A stretch of DNA of 41,192 nucleotides, from contig JAIXOX010000122.1 in the NCBI GenBank assembly GCA_027486555.1, positions 1 to 41,192 of the forward strand, written 5' to 3'. Each line of letters starts with the position of its first letter. Position 1 is the first letter of the stretch. Under the pieces are notes generated by a model, which worked only from the letters and a program-made list of their open reading frames with translations, was not told the DNA's origin and ran no database searches. The position numbers and the translations under genes are program-made. Below are positions 1 through 9,200 of this stretch, piece after piece. Source of the stretch: Comamonadaceae bacterium (GTDB lineage: Bacteria; Pseudomonadota; Gammaproteobacteria; Burkholderiales; Burkholderiaceae_C).

Positions 1-830
1 GAATACATCAAGTGCAACTGCCCGAAGTCACCCTGCTGCGAGAAGACACCAGCATCGCTTTGCGCCAGCGCGGGCGGCTCGACGAGAGCGTGTACGGCTT
101 TGCCATGGCGCTGCAGGACTCGCCAGATTTGTTTTTCAACGGCCAGCGGGCACCCGCACATGCCATCATGTGTGGCAAGGGCGACGAGGTGGACCTGACC
201 ACCCCGCCTCACTTCACCTTGATTGCCGTGGTGGTCAACCGCAGCTTGCTCAACCCGCTGTGGGAGCGCATGTACCAAAAGCCCCTGGCACACTGGCTTG
301 AAAAGCAGCTGGTGCTGCAAACCACCGACATCAAAGCCCAAAACCTGCGCGACCTGCAGCTCACGGTGCTGGACCAAGCCAGTGCGCTGGCGAACCGCCA
401 GCACGACCCACAGGCCCTGCGCCAACTGCGCGACGAGATCCTGATGGAATGGCTGGAAGCCCTGCCTGCGAAGGTCGACACCTCCGAGCTGCCCACCCTC
501 GAGCGGCGCAAGAAACTGGTGGATCGAGCCTGTGAATTGATGTTGGGCCACGCTGACGAGCCGCTGTCCATCCTGGAGGTCTGCAGCCGCGTGGGCACGA
601 GTCGGCGCAAGCTCAATTACTGCTTTCAGGACGTGCTGGGCACCACGCCCATCAAGTACCTGCGCTCACTGCGCCTGAACAGCGTTCGCCGCGCCCTGCG
701 CCAGGCCGCCCCGGGCGTGACCATCCAGGACATCGCCTCGCACTGGGGCTTTTGGCACCTGAGCCAGTTCGCGCAGGACTACCGCCAACTGTTTGGCGAG
801 CTGCCTTCCGACACGCTGCACAAGCGATGA
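1..830 (+). CDS. AraC-family transcriptional regulator (EutR-like), 5' end outside window
   Basis: Probable DNA-binding activator. About 275 residues are visible. The C-terminal 100 or so carry a two-helix-turn-helix AraC domain: a first HTH around SILEVCSRVGTSRRKLNYCF, then the typical second half with IQDIASHWGFWHLSQFAQDY and FGELPS. The N-terminal part (SVYGFAMALQ, then FNGQRAPAHAI) resembles the sensor region of EutR-type AraC regulators, but the ligand cannot be read. A GTG at position 12 could be a start. However, the frame is open to the window edge and members of this type usually run past 300 residues, so I treat the gene as truncated at its 5' end. The stop overlaps the next gene's start in ATGA, which suggests co-transcription with the permease and peptidase downstream. 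AraC identity is firm; the EutR resemblance is tentative. Confidence 0.85.
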   Translation, partial: IHQVQLPEVTLLREDTSIALRQRGRLDESVYGFAMALQDSPDLFFNGQRAPAHAIMCGKGDEVDLTTPPHFTLIAVVVNRSLLNPLWERMYQKPLAHWLEKQLVLQTTDIKAQNLRDLQLTVLDQASALANRQHDPQALRQLRDEILMEWLEALPAKVDTSELPTLERRKKLVDRACELMLGHADEPLSILEVCSRVGTSRRKLNYCFQDVLGTTPIKYLRSLRLNSVRRALRQAAPGVTIQDIASHWGFWHLSQFAQDYRQLFGELPSDTLHKR

Positions 831-1702
831 GCACCACCCGCCATATCCAGCTGACGGCCATCTTGACCATGGTCGCGGCCATGGCCTGCCTGTCGACGCA
901 AGACACGTTGAGCAAAAAATTGATGCTCAGCGTGGCGCCCGTCATCATCATCTGGACGCGCTACGCCCTGCAAACCGCGCTGGTCAGCGCCACGATCTGG
1001 CGCAGGCAATCGCCCGAACTCTGGCGCACACGGCAGTGGCGACTGCAATTGCTGCGCGGCGCGCTGGTCGTGGGTGCCAGCGTGTTTGGCTTTGGCGCTT
1101 TGCAGCGCATGCCCGTGGCCGAGTTCACCGCCATTTATTGCCTGGTGCCCCTGGCCGTGACCGTGGTGGCCCGGTTTGTGATGAAAGAAAGCGTGTCCTG
1201 GCTGGGCTGGCTGTGTGTGGCGGGTGGGATGACGGGGGCCTTGCTGGTGGTACGCCCAGGCGGTGATGTGGACCCGGTGGGCGCCGGCCTGGCACTGATG
1301 GGGGTGGTCTGTTACACCGGCTTTCAGATCCTCACGGGCTACCTGGCGCGGCAGGACTCACCGCTCACCATCCAACTGTGCACCAGCGCGCTGGGCTTTG
1401 CGCTCATGTCGGCGGCAGTGCCTTTCTTCTGGCCAGACCAGATGTCCTGGCCTCACCTGGCCCTGCTGGGTTTGGTGGCGCTGGCGGGCTCTTACGGGCA
1501 GTACTTCACAGTGCTGGCGTTTTCCAAAGCGCCCGCCTCGGTCTTGTCGCCTTACCTGTACACGGCCATCGGTTTTTCTGCCCTGGGCGGTTGGTGGATG
1601 TTTGACCACATGCCCGACGCCCTGGCCCTGTGCGGCATGGGCATGATCGCGGGCTTTGGCCTGGCGGCTGGCTGGCTGAACCAACGCAAGGCCAAAGCAT
1701 GA
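827..1702 (+). CDS. DMT-superfamily (EamA) permease
   Basis: Inner-membrane transporter of the drug/metabolite type; 291 residues, the usual length for a protein with two EamA repeats and about ten helices. Hydrophobic segments run through the whole protein, starting with ILTMVAAMACLSTQDTLSKK. The second repeat starts near VGAGLALMGVVCYTGFQIL. The ATG at 827 is chosen because it overlaps the regulator's stop as ATGA and gives a normal EamA N-terminus; earlier in-frame starts would lie inside the regulator. The gene's own stop overlaps the next start (1699), again as ATGA, so regulator, permease and peptidase are probably translationally coupled. The substrate is unknown. Given its neighbours it may be an amino acid, peptide or metabolite, but that is only inference. 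Confidence 0.85.
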   Translation: MSTTRHIQLTAILTMVAAMACLSTQDTLSKKLMLSVAPVIIIWTRYALQTALVSATIWRRQSPELWRTRQWRLQLLRGALVVGASVFGFGALQRMPVAEFTAIYCLVPLAVTVVARFVMKESVSWLGWLCVAGGMTGALLVVRPGGDVDPVGAGLALMGVVCYTGFQILTGYLARQDSPLTIQLCTSALGFALMSAAVPFFWPDQMSWPHLALLGLVALAGSYGQYFTVLAFSKAPASVLSPYLYTAIGFSALGGWWMFDHMPDALALCGMGMIAGFGLAAGWLNQRKAKA

Positions 1703-2769
1703 ACACACCGCTTTTCAGCCCCAGCTACCGGGAGGCCCGAGCGCGTTTTGTGCAGGACGCCGATGCCTGCGGGGCGCAGTTGCACAGTGACGCCATGCCA
1801 CTGCAAGGTGCAGATGGCGAGCAACTCGCCATGGACGTGGCCATCCACGGCCCGGCCGATGCGGCCCAAGTGCTGATGACCACCAGCGCGGTGCACGGCA
1901 TCGAGGGCTTTTGCGGCTCGGCCATCCAGACGGGCTTGCTGCAAAACCTGGCGCTGCCGCCCGGTGTGGCCGTGGTGCATGTGCACGCGGTCAACCCGCA
2001 CGGCTTTTCGCATGCGCGGCGCGTCAACGAAAACAACGTGGACCTCAACCGCAACTTCATCGACTTTGCCCAGCCCTTGCCGGTCAACGCCGATTACGCG
2101 CAAGTCCACGATTTGCTGCTGCCCACCCACTGGCCGCCCAGCCCAGAGGCCAGCGCTGCTTTGAAGGTCCAAGCCGAAGCTTGGGGCGAGCGCCGCATGC
2201 AACGGGCCATCACCAGTGGGCAATACCAGTTTGCCCAAGGCGTCTGGTTTGGGGGGCTGGCCCCAACCTGGAGCCACCGCGCGTTCAGGCAGGTGCTGCA
2301 AACCCATTTAAGGCAAGCCCGTCAGATCGCCTGGATCGACCTGCACACGGGCTTGGGGCCACACGGCCACGGCGAGCGCATCTTTGCCTGCACCGACAAC
2401 GGCCAAACCCTGCAACGCGCACGCCAGTGGTGGGGGCCTGACATCACCTCGGTCGACACGGGCACGTCAAAAAGCGTGCCGTTGTCGGGGCCGATCCAGA
2501 TGGCCATTTACGAAGAGTGTCCGCATGCGGAATACACCGGCATTTGCCTAGAGTTTGGCACCTTGCCGCTGGCGCAGATGATCCAGGCCATGCGGGCTGA
2601 CCACTGGCTGGCCCTGCACCCCGAGGCCCCGCCCGAGCAGCAACGCACCATCCGTGCCGACATGCTTGAGGCCTTCAACCCGCCCTCGGCTGCGTGGCAA
2701 GAACGGGTCTGGCAGCAGGGCTTGCAGGCCGCCGTTCAGGCTGTGCAAGGCTTGGTCGCTGCACGTTAA
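1699..2769 (+). CDS. DUF2817 family M14-like zinc carboxypeptidase
   Basis: Probable cytoplasmic metallopeptidase or amidase of the DUF2817 group, which belongs to the zinc carboxypeptidase (M14) fold; 356 residues. Visible zinc-site features are the HxxE pair in SAVHGIEGFCGSA, a later histidine in WIDLHTGLGPHG, an arginine/asparagine motif in NENNVDLNRNF, and a candidate catalytic glutamate in YTGICLEFGTLP. No signal peptide is present. The start at 1699 overlaps the permease stop (ATGA), and the longer in-frame extension would be inside the permease gene. The true substrate is not known for this family. The permease next door could import or export the substrate or product, which is inference. 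Family assignment is confident. Confidence 0.85.
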   Translation: MNTPLFSPSYREARARFVQDADACGAQLHSDAMPLQGADGEQLAMDVAIHGPADAAQVLMTTSAVHGIEGFCGSAIQTGLLQNLALPPGVAVVHVHAVNPHGFSHARRVNENNVDLNRNFIDFAQPLPVNADYAQVHDLLLPTHWPPSPEASAALKVQAEAWGERRMQRAITSGQYQFAQGVWFGGLAPTWSHRAFRQVLQTHLRQARQIAWIDLHTGLGPHGHGERIFACTDNGQTLQRARQWWGPDITSVDTGTSKSVPLSGPIQMAIYEECPHAEYTGICLEFGTLPLAQMIQAMRADHWLALHPEAPPEQQRTIRADMLEAFNPPSAAWQERVWQQGLQAAVQAVQGLVAAR

Positions 2770-2905
2770 AGCTGCCTTTTCTCGGGAAAACCCCGCCCAT
2801 GTTTTGCACTTTTTAGATACCGTCAAATCCGTATCTTGTTCAGACTCTGACCTGTTTCGGGGTGGCAACCGCTCCCCCTTCACCAGGACAAACAAGGACA
2901 AACCC

Positions 2906-3883
2906 ATGATTTCACGCCGCATGATTTCCAGCCTGCTCGCGGGCCTGCTGGGCAGCCTGATGGTGCTCAGCGCCTCTGCGCAGGGCTTCCCCAACAAGTC
3001 GGTCACTGTGATGGTGCCCTACCCTGCAGGCGGCGCTTCAGATGCAGTGGCCCGCTTGGTTCAGGTCGAGTACGAAAAAAGCCTGGGCCAAAAAATGATG
3101 GTCGAAAACCTGGGCGGCGTGAGCGGTGCTTTGGGCATCCAGAAGGTGCTGGCAGCTCCGGCCGATGGCTACTACCAGTTGCTCGGCACCCCCATGGAAC
3201 TGGTGATGGCACCGCTGGCCCTGTCGGCCGTCAAATTCAAACCCGAGGAAGTGCGCCTGGCCAGTTTGCTGGGCCGCACTTCCATCGGTATGGCCATTCG
3301 CAAGGATATCCCCGCCAACAACCTGACTGAATTCCTGGCCTGGGCCAAAGGCAAAAAGATCAGCTACGCAAGCATCGGTCAGGGCTCGCTGTACCACATC
3401 ATGGGCGAACGCTTCAAGACGCTGACGGGCCTGGACATGCTGCATGTCCCCTACAAAGCGGGCGTACAAATCTACACGGATCTGGGCGGCGGCACTGTGG
3501 ACATGTCCTTCGTGCCGGTCGCAGGCCCCATCATCGGCATGGTCAAGGACAACCGTTTCAAGATCATCGGCATCTCCTCCACAGCCCCTCACCCCCAGCT
3601 GCCTGAAGCCGCCCCGATCAGTGCTCAGCGCGGCATGTCCGACTTTGTCTTCGACATCTGGATTGGTCTGCAGGTGTCCAAAAACACACCCGACGCAGTG
3701 GTCCAGAAACTCAACCAGTCCATGAACGAGGCCATCAAGTCTGAAGCCTTCGTCAAGGGCATGACCACCACCGGCAGCCAGGTGCCCGCGGGCATGAGCC
3801 TGGCCGATCTGGACAAGTTCTACACCCAGGAAGTCAGCCGCTACCGCGCGCTGTTCAAGGCTGCCAACGTCGAGCCACAGTAA
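2906..3883 (+). CDS. Bug/TctC-family tripartite tricarboxylate transporter substrate-binding protein
   Basis: Periplasmic solute-binding protein; 325 residues. An N-terminal signal peptide with Arg residues and a hydrophobic core ends near LSASAQ. The Bug signature follows directly: VTVMVPYPAGGASDAVARL, the first ligand-binding loop, then the second loop in the region SYASIGQGSLYHIMGE and the VPYKAG motif. Members bind carboxylates or similar small molecules through water-mediated contacts. No TctA or TctB membrane subunit lies in this window, so it is an orphan binding protein, as is common in Burkholderiales. The ATG at 2906 is chosen because it gives the signal peptide and follows an AGGA-type site (aacaaggacaaaccc). 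It is convergent with a second Bug protein. Its ligand cannot be predicted. Confidence 0.93.
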   Translation: MISRRMISSLLAGLLGSLMVLSASAQGFPNKSVTVMVPYPAGGASDAVARLVQVEYEKSLGQKMMVENLGGVSGALGIQKVLAAPADGYYQLLGTPMELVMAPLALSAVKFKPEEVRLASLLGRTSIGMAIRKDIPANNLTEFLAWAKGKKISYASIGQGSLYHIMGERFKTLTGLDMLHVPYKAGVQIYTDLGGGTVDMSFVPVAGPIIGMVKDNRFKIIGISSTAPHPQLPEAAPISAQRGMSDFVFDIWIGLQVSKNTPDAVVQKLNQSMNEAIKSEAFVKGMTTTGSQVPAGMSLADLDKFYTQEVSRYRALFKAANVEPQ

Positions 3884-3968
3884 AAGCCTGAGTGCGCAGA
3901 GCACAAGCGCTGACCCTCGAGCCACCCGCTGGATGACCTGAGCACGGTCACAGCACACTGTCGCAAAG

Positions 3969-4955
3969 TCAGTCCACCGTGATTTTTTCATCCTTCACGA
4001 TTTTGGCCATGGCAGGGATTTCTGACTTGATCCATTGGCCAAACTGCTCGGGTGACATGTTCGAGGGCTCGGCCCCCAAAGTGATCAAGCGCTCCTTGAT
4101 ATCGGGCAAGGCGGCGATTTTTTGGACCTCTGCATTTAGCTTGTCCACAATCGCTTTGGGCGTTCCAGCGGGTGCCAAAAGACCCTGAAAACTGCCAGTC
4201 AAGAAGCCAGGCAGGCTCTCGCTGATGGCGGGTACATCGGGCAACTGGCCATTGCGCTTGGTGCTGGACACCGCAATGAGTTTGATTTTTCCGGCTTTGA
4301 CATGCGGATAGGTGGCCACCATGCCGTTGAACATCACATCCACCTGGCCACCAATCAGATCGGTGATGGCCTGTGCCCCTCCCTTGTAAGGCACATAGCC
4401 CCATTCGATGCCATGGCGCTGGGCAAACATGACCCCGGCCAGGTGCGTGGCGCTGCCCATGCCCGCCGCCGCAGCGTAGTTGAGTTTGCCCTTTTGGGCT
4501 TTGGCATATGCCACCAATTCAGCTGGGGTGTTGGCGGGCACCTTGGTGCTGACGGCCAACAAGTGGGGTGAATAGGCCACCATGCCGACGGGTGCAAAGT
4601 CATTGAGCACATTGAACGGCAATTTGTACAAAGCTGGGCTGATGACCAGGTTGCCCACATCCATCAGAACCAAGGTGTGACCGTCGGGGGCCGACTTGGC
4701 GACCCAATCGGCCCCCAAATTGCCGTTGGAGCCAGGTTTGTTGTCGACCACCACGGGTTGCCCCCAGGATTCAGTCAGCTTTTGACCGACCAAACGGGCC
4801 AGCACATCCGATGTGCCGCCTGCCGGAAAAGGCACCACGATCCGAATCGGCTTGCTGGGGTAAACGGCCGGGCCTGAGGCGGAGGTCTGGGCCTGCGCCT
4901 GCAAACCCGTCAACACGGCGATGACGCCAAAGGCCAGTGAAAAGCTTTTTTTCAT
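3969..4955 (-). CDS. Bug/TctC-family substrate-binding protein (second copy)
   Basis: A second periplasmic Bug-type binding protein; 328 residues. The signal peptide MKKSFSLAFGVIAVLTGLQA ends at an AQAQ site, followed by the family signature IRIVVPFPAGGTSDVLARL. Further family marks are VVDNKPGSNGNLGADWVAK and WGYVPYKGGAQAITDLIGGQ, then VDVMFNG. A good ribosome binding site (caggagacattcacc) fixes the ATG at 4955; the in-frame extension upstream has no signal-peptide character. It is only distantly like the Bug protein encoded convergently at 2906-3883, so this is not a recent tandem duplication. No membrane partner is nearby and the ligand is unknown. Confidence 0.93.
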   Translation of the reverse strand: MKKSFSLAFGVIAVLTGLQAQAQTSASGPAVYPSKPIRIVVPFPAGGTSDVLARLVGQKLTESWGQPVVVDNKPGSNGNLGADWVAKSAPDGHTLVLMDVGNLVISPALYKLPFNVLNDFAPVGMVAYSPHLLAVSTKVPANTPAELVAYAKAQKGKLNYAAAAGMGSATHLAGVMFAQRHGIEWGYVPYKGGAQAITDLIGGQVDVMFNGMVATYPHVKAGKIKLIAVSSTKRNGQLPDVPAISESLPGFLTGSFQGLLAPAGTPKAIVDKLNAEVQKIAALPDIKERLITLGAEPSNMSPEQFGQWIKSEIPAMAKIVKDEKITVD

Positions 4956-5016
4956 GGTGAATGTCTCCTGAGGTTGTGATCTGACTGAAAAACGGACTTG
5001 CAAGCGCAGTGGCGCT

Positions 5017-6399
5017 TCAATAGGTCAACTCCAGCACCGTGGTGTGACCCTCGGCCAAGGGCCATGTCAAGCCCACCAGACGCTCGCCATTGAACTCTGC
5101 GGCCACGCTGCGCTGGGTTTTGTCATCCAGCCGAAGTTTGGAACTGGCCACGCCCGCGCCGGGGGGTACACCCGGCAAGCTCGTCTTGCCGTCCAGGCGC
5201 ATGGTGTCACGCTGTGGGTCAAAGTAGCCACGGGGTCGCACAAAACTGACCAATGCCGCAGCCGACCGGTCGGCCTCGGCCACGCGTTCGGGCTTCATGT
5301 GCACGATGTCGCTGGAGCGAGGAAACGGGCTGCGGTAAATGTGGGTGGTGGCATAGCCTTGTGCCTCGATGACAAACTCATAAGCCGTTTGCGCCTGCGC
5401 TTTGAACGGCCCCCACAGGCCATCGGCACCTGCGGTTTTGCGGTGCACGGCAGCGCCCTGGCGCAGGCCGGTGAGGGGGTCCACCGCATACACCGTCAGA
5501 CTTGCGCCCGTCAAGGGCAAGTTGTTTGAGTAGTTGCCGCTTTTGGGGTCCTGCGGATTCAAGCCCAAGCCGACCAATTTGCCGTTCAGCACCATCGCGG
5601 TTTCAGGTCGGATGAGCACTTGGGGCGCTTGCCCGGTGATGAAACGGTAAGTGGCCTCAAAAGCCGCCGCTGAGTAAGAGGTTTCTCGGTGGTCAATTTT
5701 GGGAATCACCAAGTTGGTCGCCCCTTTGAGTTCCGGGCCTGCAAAAGTCACGTTGGTCGCTTTGCCTTTCATGCCAATCCAAAGGCCATCGGGCTGGGCA
5801 AATTTGTCGTTGTTGTCCGATCGGATGGTCAGCCATTTGGCAGGGCCGCACACCTCGTCGCCTTGCGCATTCTTGGGTGCATTGAGCTGACTCAAAAAAG
5901 GACCTGTGCCAGAAAATTCATTGGCTTCGTTGTAGCCAGCAATGGCCTGCACACCGTGGTTGGGCGTGCCGCCCAGCACCGCGTGGCTGACCAGCGGCTG
6001 GCCTCCTCCGTTGCAAATGAAATGGCGAATGGCGTTGCCGCCACGCGAATTGCCCACCAACACCACCTGCCGAGCGCCTGTGCGCTGCAAGACGGCTTGA
6101 ACTTCCTGGCGTAAAAAGGCCATGTGCTCATCTGCGGAGGTGCGGCCCACTTGTGGCTTGTTGTCGGCATCCCGCGCCAAGGGGTACGGCAGATCAATGG
6201 CGTGCAATCGCGCTCGCGGCCAACCGTTGGACTCGAACCGCCACAACGTACTTTGCCAAAGGGCCGCCGTGTCGCCATTGCCATGCACAAACACCACCGG
6301 AGGCCGGGACACCTCGCCTGTAGGCAGCGTGCCCGAGCAAGCGCCTAGCAAAAGGGTGGAAAAAGCAGCAAGCCAGAAATGTCTGCGCGGCATGGTCAT
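5017..6399 (-). CDS. Lipoprotein alpha/beta-hydrolase (lipase/esterase-like) with C-terminal beta domains
   Basis: Predicted envelope-anchored esterase or lipase; 460 residues. The start has a lipoprotein signal with lipobox LLGAC (Cys21). The hydrolase domain follows: VVFVHGNG (oxyanion loop), the nucleophile elbow GNSRG (Ser118) and a likely catalytic His in KIDHRETSY. After about residue 270 come beta-rich segments (VLNGKLVGLGLNP, ASLTVYAVDPLTG) that look like an extra carbohydrate- or lipid-binding region, as in Archaeoglobus-type lipases; that comparison is from memory. Of three closely spaced ATGs (6408, 6399, 6393), 6399 is chosen because it sits 8 bases after AGGA. It lies 88 bases downstream of lgt on the same strand; Lgt would lipidate this product, as it does all lipoproteins. 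Confidence 0.82.
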   Translation of the reverse strand: MTMPRRHFWLAAFSTLLLGACSGTLPTGEVSRPPVVFVHGNGDTAALWQSTLWRFESNGWPRARLHAIDLPYPLARDADNKPQVGRTSADEHMAFLRQEVQAVLQRTGARQVVLVGNSRGGNAIRHFICNGGGQPLVSHAVLGGTPNHGVQAIAGYNEANEFSGTGPFLSQLNAPKNAQGDEVCGPAKWLTIRSDNNDKFAQPDGLWIGMKGKATNVTFAGPELKGATNLVIPKIDHRETSYSAAAFEATYRFITGQAPQVLIRPETAMVLNGKLVGLGLNPQDPKSGNYSNNLPLTGASLTVYAVDPLTGLRQGAAVHRKTAGADGLWGPFKAQAQTAYEFVIEAQGYATTHIYRSPFPRSSDIVHMKPERVAEADRSAAALVSFVRPRGYFDPQRDTMRLDGKTSLPGVPPGAGVASSKLRLDDKTQRSVAAEFNGERLVGLTWPLAEGHTTVLELTY

Positions 6400-6487
6400 G
6401 GGCCACATCCTTCAAAGTTGAAATTACTTCATCCTGAAGGATTTCGGCGCTAGGGACTGACCCGAAGGTGTCAGCACCCGGCAGGCA

Positions 6488-7285
6488 TCAAAACTTTTTT
6501 TTCGCTGCGATGATCCACAACACCGCCCCCCCCAGCATCATCGGCACGCACAACCACTGACCCATGCTCATGCCAAGGCTCAACAGGCCCAGATGCGCAT
6601 CAGGTTCGCGGAAAAACTCGGCCACAAACCTTAAGAAGCCATAACCCATCAAAAAGACTGCCGACACTTGTCCCGTGGGTCGATCTTTTCTTGCAAACCA
6701 CCACAAGAGCACAAACAGCAACAAGCCTTCCAACGCAATTTGGTACAGCTGCGACGGATGGCGCGGCAAATCGCCAGCCCCTCGGAACACCATGCCCCAC
6801 GGCAAATAGGGATCGGCCACCCGCCCCCAAAGCTCGCCGTTGAGGAAATTGCCCACCCGACCGGCTGCAAGACCGGTAGGGACACACGGTGCGACAAAGT
6901 CCATGACCTGCAAAAAAGAGCGCTGTCGGCTGCGTGCGAACCACAGCATGGCCACAATGACCCCCAACAAGCCGCCATGAAAACTCATGCCGCCTTGCCA
7001 GACCGCCAGGATTTCGAGCGGGTTTGACAGGTAGTAAGCCGGTTTGTAAAACAGGCAATAACCCACGCGACCACCCAAAATCACCCCTAAAACCCCCAAA
7101 AACAGAATGTCCTCGACATCGCGTTTTTGCCATTGCGGCAGGTGTTTGAAGGGCGCCTGACCCAGACGCCGTGTACCCAACCAGAAAAACAGGCCAAAAG
7201 CGGCCAAATAGGTCAGGCCGTACCAATGGATGGCCAAGGGGCCCAATTGCAGGGCGATGGGATCAATTTGAGGATGAATCAGCAT
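6488..7285 (-). CDS. lgt: Prolipoprotein diacylglyceryl transferase
   Basis: Inner-membrane enzyme that transfers diacylglycerol from phosphatidylglycerol to the lipobox cysteine of prolipoproteins, the first step of lipoprotein maturation. It has 265 residues and about seven membrane helices. Family marks are the start [40 protein letters not shown] with the conserved His, the Lgt signature around [14 protein letters not shown] with essential Arg and Asn, and the C-terminal [11 protein letters not shown]. The ATG at 7285 gives the standard N-terminus; a GTG at 7300 would add five residues without a better ribosome site. It is divergent from ilvD with about 100 bases between the starts. Confidence 0.97.
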   Translation of the reverse strand: MLIHPQIDPIALQLGPLAIHWYGLTYLAAFGLFFWLGTRRLGQAPFKHLPQWQKRDVEDILFLGVLGVILGGRVGYCLFYKPAYYLSNPLEILAVWQGGMSFHGGLLGVIVAMLWFARSRQRSFLQVMDFVAPCVPTGLAAGRVGNFLNGELWGRVADPYLPWGMVFRGAGDLPRHPSQLYQIALEGLLLFVLLWWFARKDRPTGQVSAVFLMGYGFLRFVAEFFREPDAHLGLLSLGMSMGQWLCVPMMLGGAVLWIIAAKKKF

Positions 7286-7385
7286 GCCCGGATTGTGCAC
7301 GCATCATGTGACACACAAGACAGGTTGCCGCAGGGCATCGCCGTTAAAATCGAAAACTATCTTTTGGCCCCTGAAGGACAACACC

Positions 7386-9086
7386 ATGAGCGACAAAATC
7401 ATCCCGATCACCCCCATCAACAGCCGCAGCGCCAACATCACCGAGGGCAAATCCCGCGCCCCCAACCGGTCGATGTACTACGCCATGGGCTATGAACAGA
7501 GCGATTTCGTCAAACCCATGGTGGGCGTGGCCAACGGTCACAGCACCATCACCCCCTGCAACAGCGGTCTGCAAAAGCTGGCCGATGCCGCCATTGAGGG
7601 CATCGAAGCCGCCGGTGGCAACGCCCAAGTCTTTGGCACCCCCACCATTTCGGACGGCATGGCCATGGGCACCGAGGGCATGAAGTACTCGCTGGTTTCA
7701 CGCGAGGTGATCGCCGACTGTGTGGAAACCTGCGTGCAAGGCCAGTGGATGGACGGCGTGCTGGTGGTGGGCGGTTGCGACAAGAACATGCCCGGCGGCC
7801 TGATGGGCATGCTGCGCGCCAACGTTCCGGCCATTTACGTGTACGGCGGCACCATTTTGCCGGGCCGTTACCAAGGCAAAGACCTGAACATCGTGAGCGT
7901 GTTTGAGGCTGTGGGCGAGAACGCCGCAGGCAAGTTGAGCGACGAAGACCTGCTCGAAATCGAAAAGCGCGCCATCCCCGGCACTGGTTCTTGCGGCGGC
8001 ATGTACACCGCCAACACCATGTCGTCTGCTTTCGAAGCGCTGGGCATCTCCTTGCCCTACTCCTCCACCATGGCCAACGTGCACGACGAAAAAGTCGAGT
8101 CGGCCAAAGAATCTGCCCGCGTTTTGGTGGAAGCCATCCGCAAAGGCATCAAGCCGCGCGACATCGTGACCCGCAAGTCCATTGAGAACGCTGTGGCCGT
8201 GATCATGGCCACCGGCGGCTCCACCAATGCGGTGCTGCACTTTTTGGCGATTGCGCACTGCGCAGGCGTGGAATGGACCATCGACGACTTCGAACGCATT
8301 CGCCAGCGCACCCCAGTGTTGTGCGACCTGAAACCCAGCGGGAAAGCTTTGGCTGTGGACCTGCATGTGGCCGGCGGCATTCCGCAAGTCATGAAGATTT
8401 TGCTCAACGCGGGTTTGCTGCACGGCGATTGCATCACCATCACCGGCCAGACCATTGCCGAGGTGCTCAAAAATGTGCCCGACGCGCCACCCGAGCAAAG
8501 CGTGATCCACACCATCGACAACGCCATGTACAAGCAAGGCCACTTGGCCATCCTCAAGGGCAACCTGTCACCCGAAGGCGCTGTGGCCAAGATCACTGGC
8601 CTGAAAAACCCGGTCATCACCGGTCCAGCCCGCGTGTTCGACGACGAGCAATCGGCCCTGGAAGCCATCTTGGCGGGCAAGATCAAGGCCGGCGACGTGA
8701 TGGTCTTGCGTTACCTCGGCCCCAAAGGCGGCCCCGGCATGCCCGAAATGCTGGCTCCCACGGGCGCGCTGATCGGTGCTGGCTTGGGTGAAAGCGTGGG
8801 CCTGATCACCGACGGCCGTTTTTCTGGTGGCACCTGGGGCATGGTGGTGGGCCACGTCGCCCCCGAAGCGGCAGCCGGCGGCACCATCGCGTTTGTGAAT
8901 GAAGGCGACAGCATCACCATTGATGCGCACAAATTGGTGCTTGAGCTGAACGTGCCCGAGGCCGAAATTGCCAAGCGCCGTGAAGGCTGGAGAGCCCCCG
9001 AGCCCCGTTACACACGTGGCGTGCAGGCCAAGTTTGCCTTCAACGCTTCGAGCGCCAGCAAAGGTGCCGTGCTCGACCTGTACTGA
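7386..9086 (+). CDS. ilvD: Dihydroxy-acid dehydratase
   Basis: Catalyses dehydration of 2,3-dihydroxy-isovalerate and 2,3-dihydroxy-3-methylvalerate to the 2-keto acids, the third common step of isoleucine and valine synthesis; cytoplasmic. It has 566 residues, typical for the IlvD/Edd family. The three Fe-S cluster cysteines are visible: Cys58 in TPCNSGLQ, Cys131 in [10 protein letters not shown] and Cys203 in [15 protein letters not shown]. The C-terminal region has the conserved [11 protein letters not shown] and [10 protein letters not shown] motifs. The ATG at 7386 follows gaaggacaacacc and matches the usual N-terminus; the longer frame runs back into the lgt promoter region. It is monocistronic, with a strong terminator 19 bases after the stop. 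Confidence 0.97.
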   Translation: MSDKIIPITPINSRSANITEGKSRAPNRSMYYAMGYEQSDFVKPMVGVANGHSTITPCNSGLQKLADAAIEGIEAAGGNAQVFGTPTISDGMAMGTEGMKYSLVSREVIADCVETCVQGQWMDGVLVVGGCDKNMPGGLMGMLRANVPAIYVYGGTILPGRYQGKDLNIVSVFEAVGENAAGKLSDEDLLEIEKRAIPGTGSCGGMYTANTMSSAFEALGISLPYSSTMANVHDEKVESAKESARVLVEAIRKGIKPRDIVTRKSIENAVAVIMATGGSTNAVLHFLAIAHCAGVEWTIDDFERIRQRTPVLCDLKPSGKALAVDLHVAGGIPQVMKILLNAGLLHGDCITITGQTIAEVLKNVPDAPPEQSVIHTIDNAMYKQGHLAILKGNLSPEGAVAKITGLKNPVITGPARVFDDEQSALEAILAGKIKAGDVMVLRYLGPKGGPGMPEMLAPTGALIGAGLGESVGLITDGRFSGGTWGMVVGHVAPEAAAGGTIAFVNEGDSITIDAHKLVLELNVPEAEIAKRREGWRAPEPRYTRGVQAKFAFNASSASKGAVLDLY

Positions 9087-9104
9087 TCTGCCGTGCCAGT
9101 CAGC

Positions 9105-9133
9105 AAAAAAGCCGCTTTTCAGCGGCTTTTTTT
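9105..9133. terminator. Bidirectional rho-independent terminator after ilvD
   Basis: The stem AGCCGCT / AGCGGCT with a short TTTC-type loop is flanked by six A on the left and seven T on the right. It therefore works as an intrinsic terminator for ilvD on the plus strand, and could also serve the GlcG-type gene read from the minus strand (stop at 9201). Confidence 0.9.
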
Positions 9134-9200
9134 GTGGTTTCTGGGCAGATCCAGCCCCATCAAGGGCATGGTCATCCTCAGCGAACGAAACGTCGAAAAA

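Noticed and set aside
3884..3968. Possible terminator between the two convergent Bug genes
   Set aside because: No GC-rich stem followed by a T-run was found on either strand.
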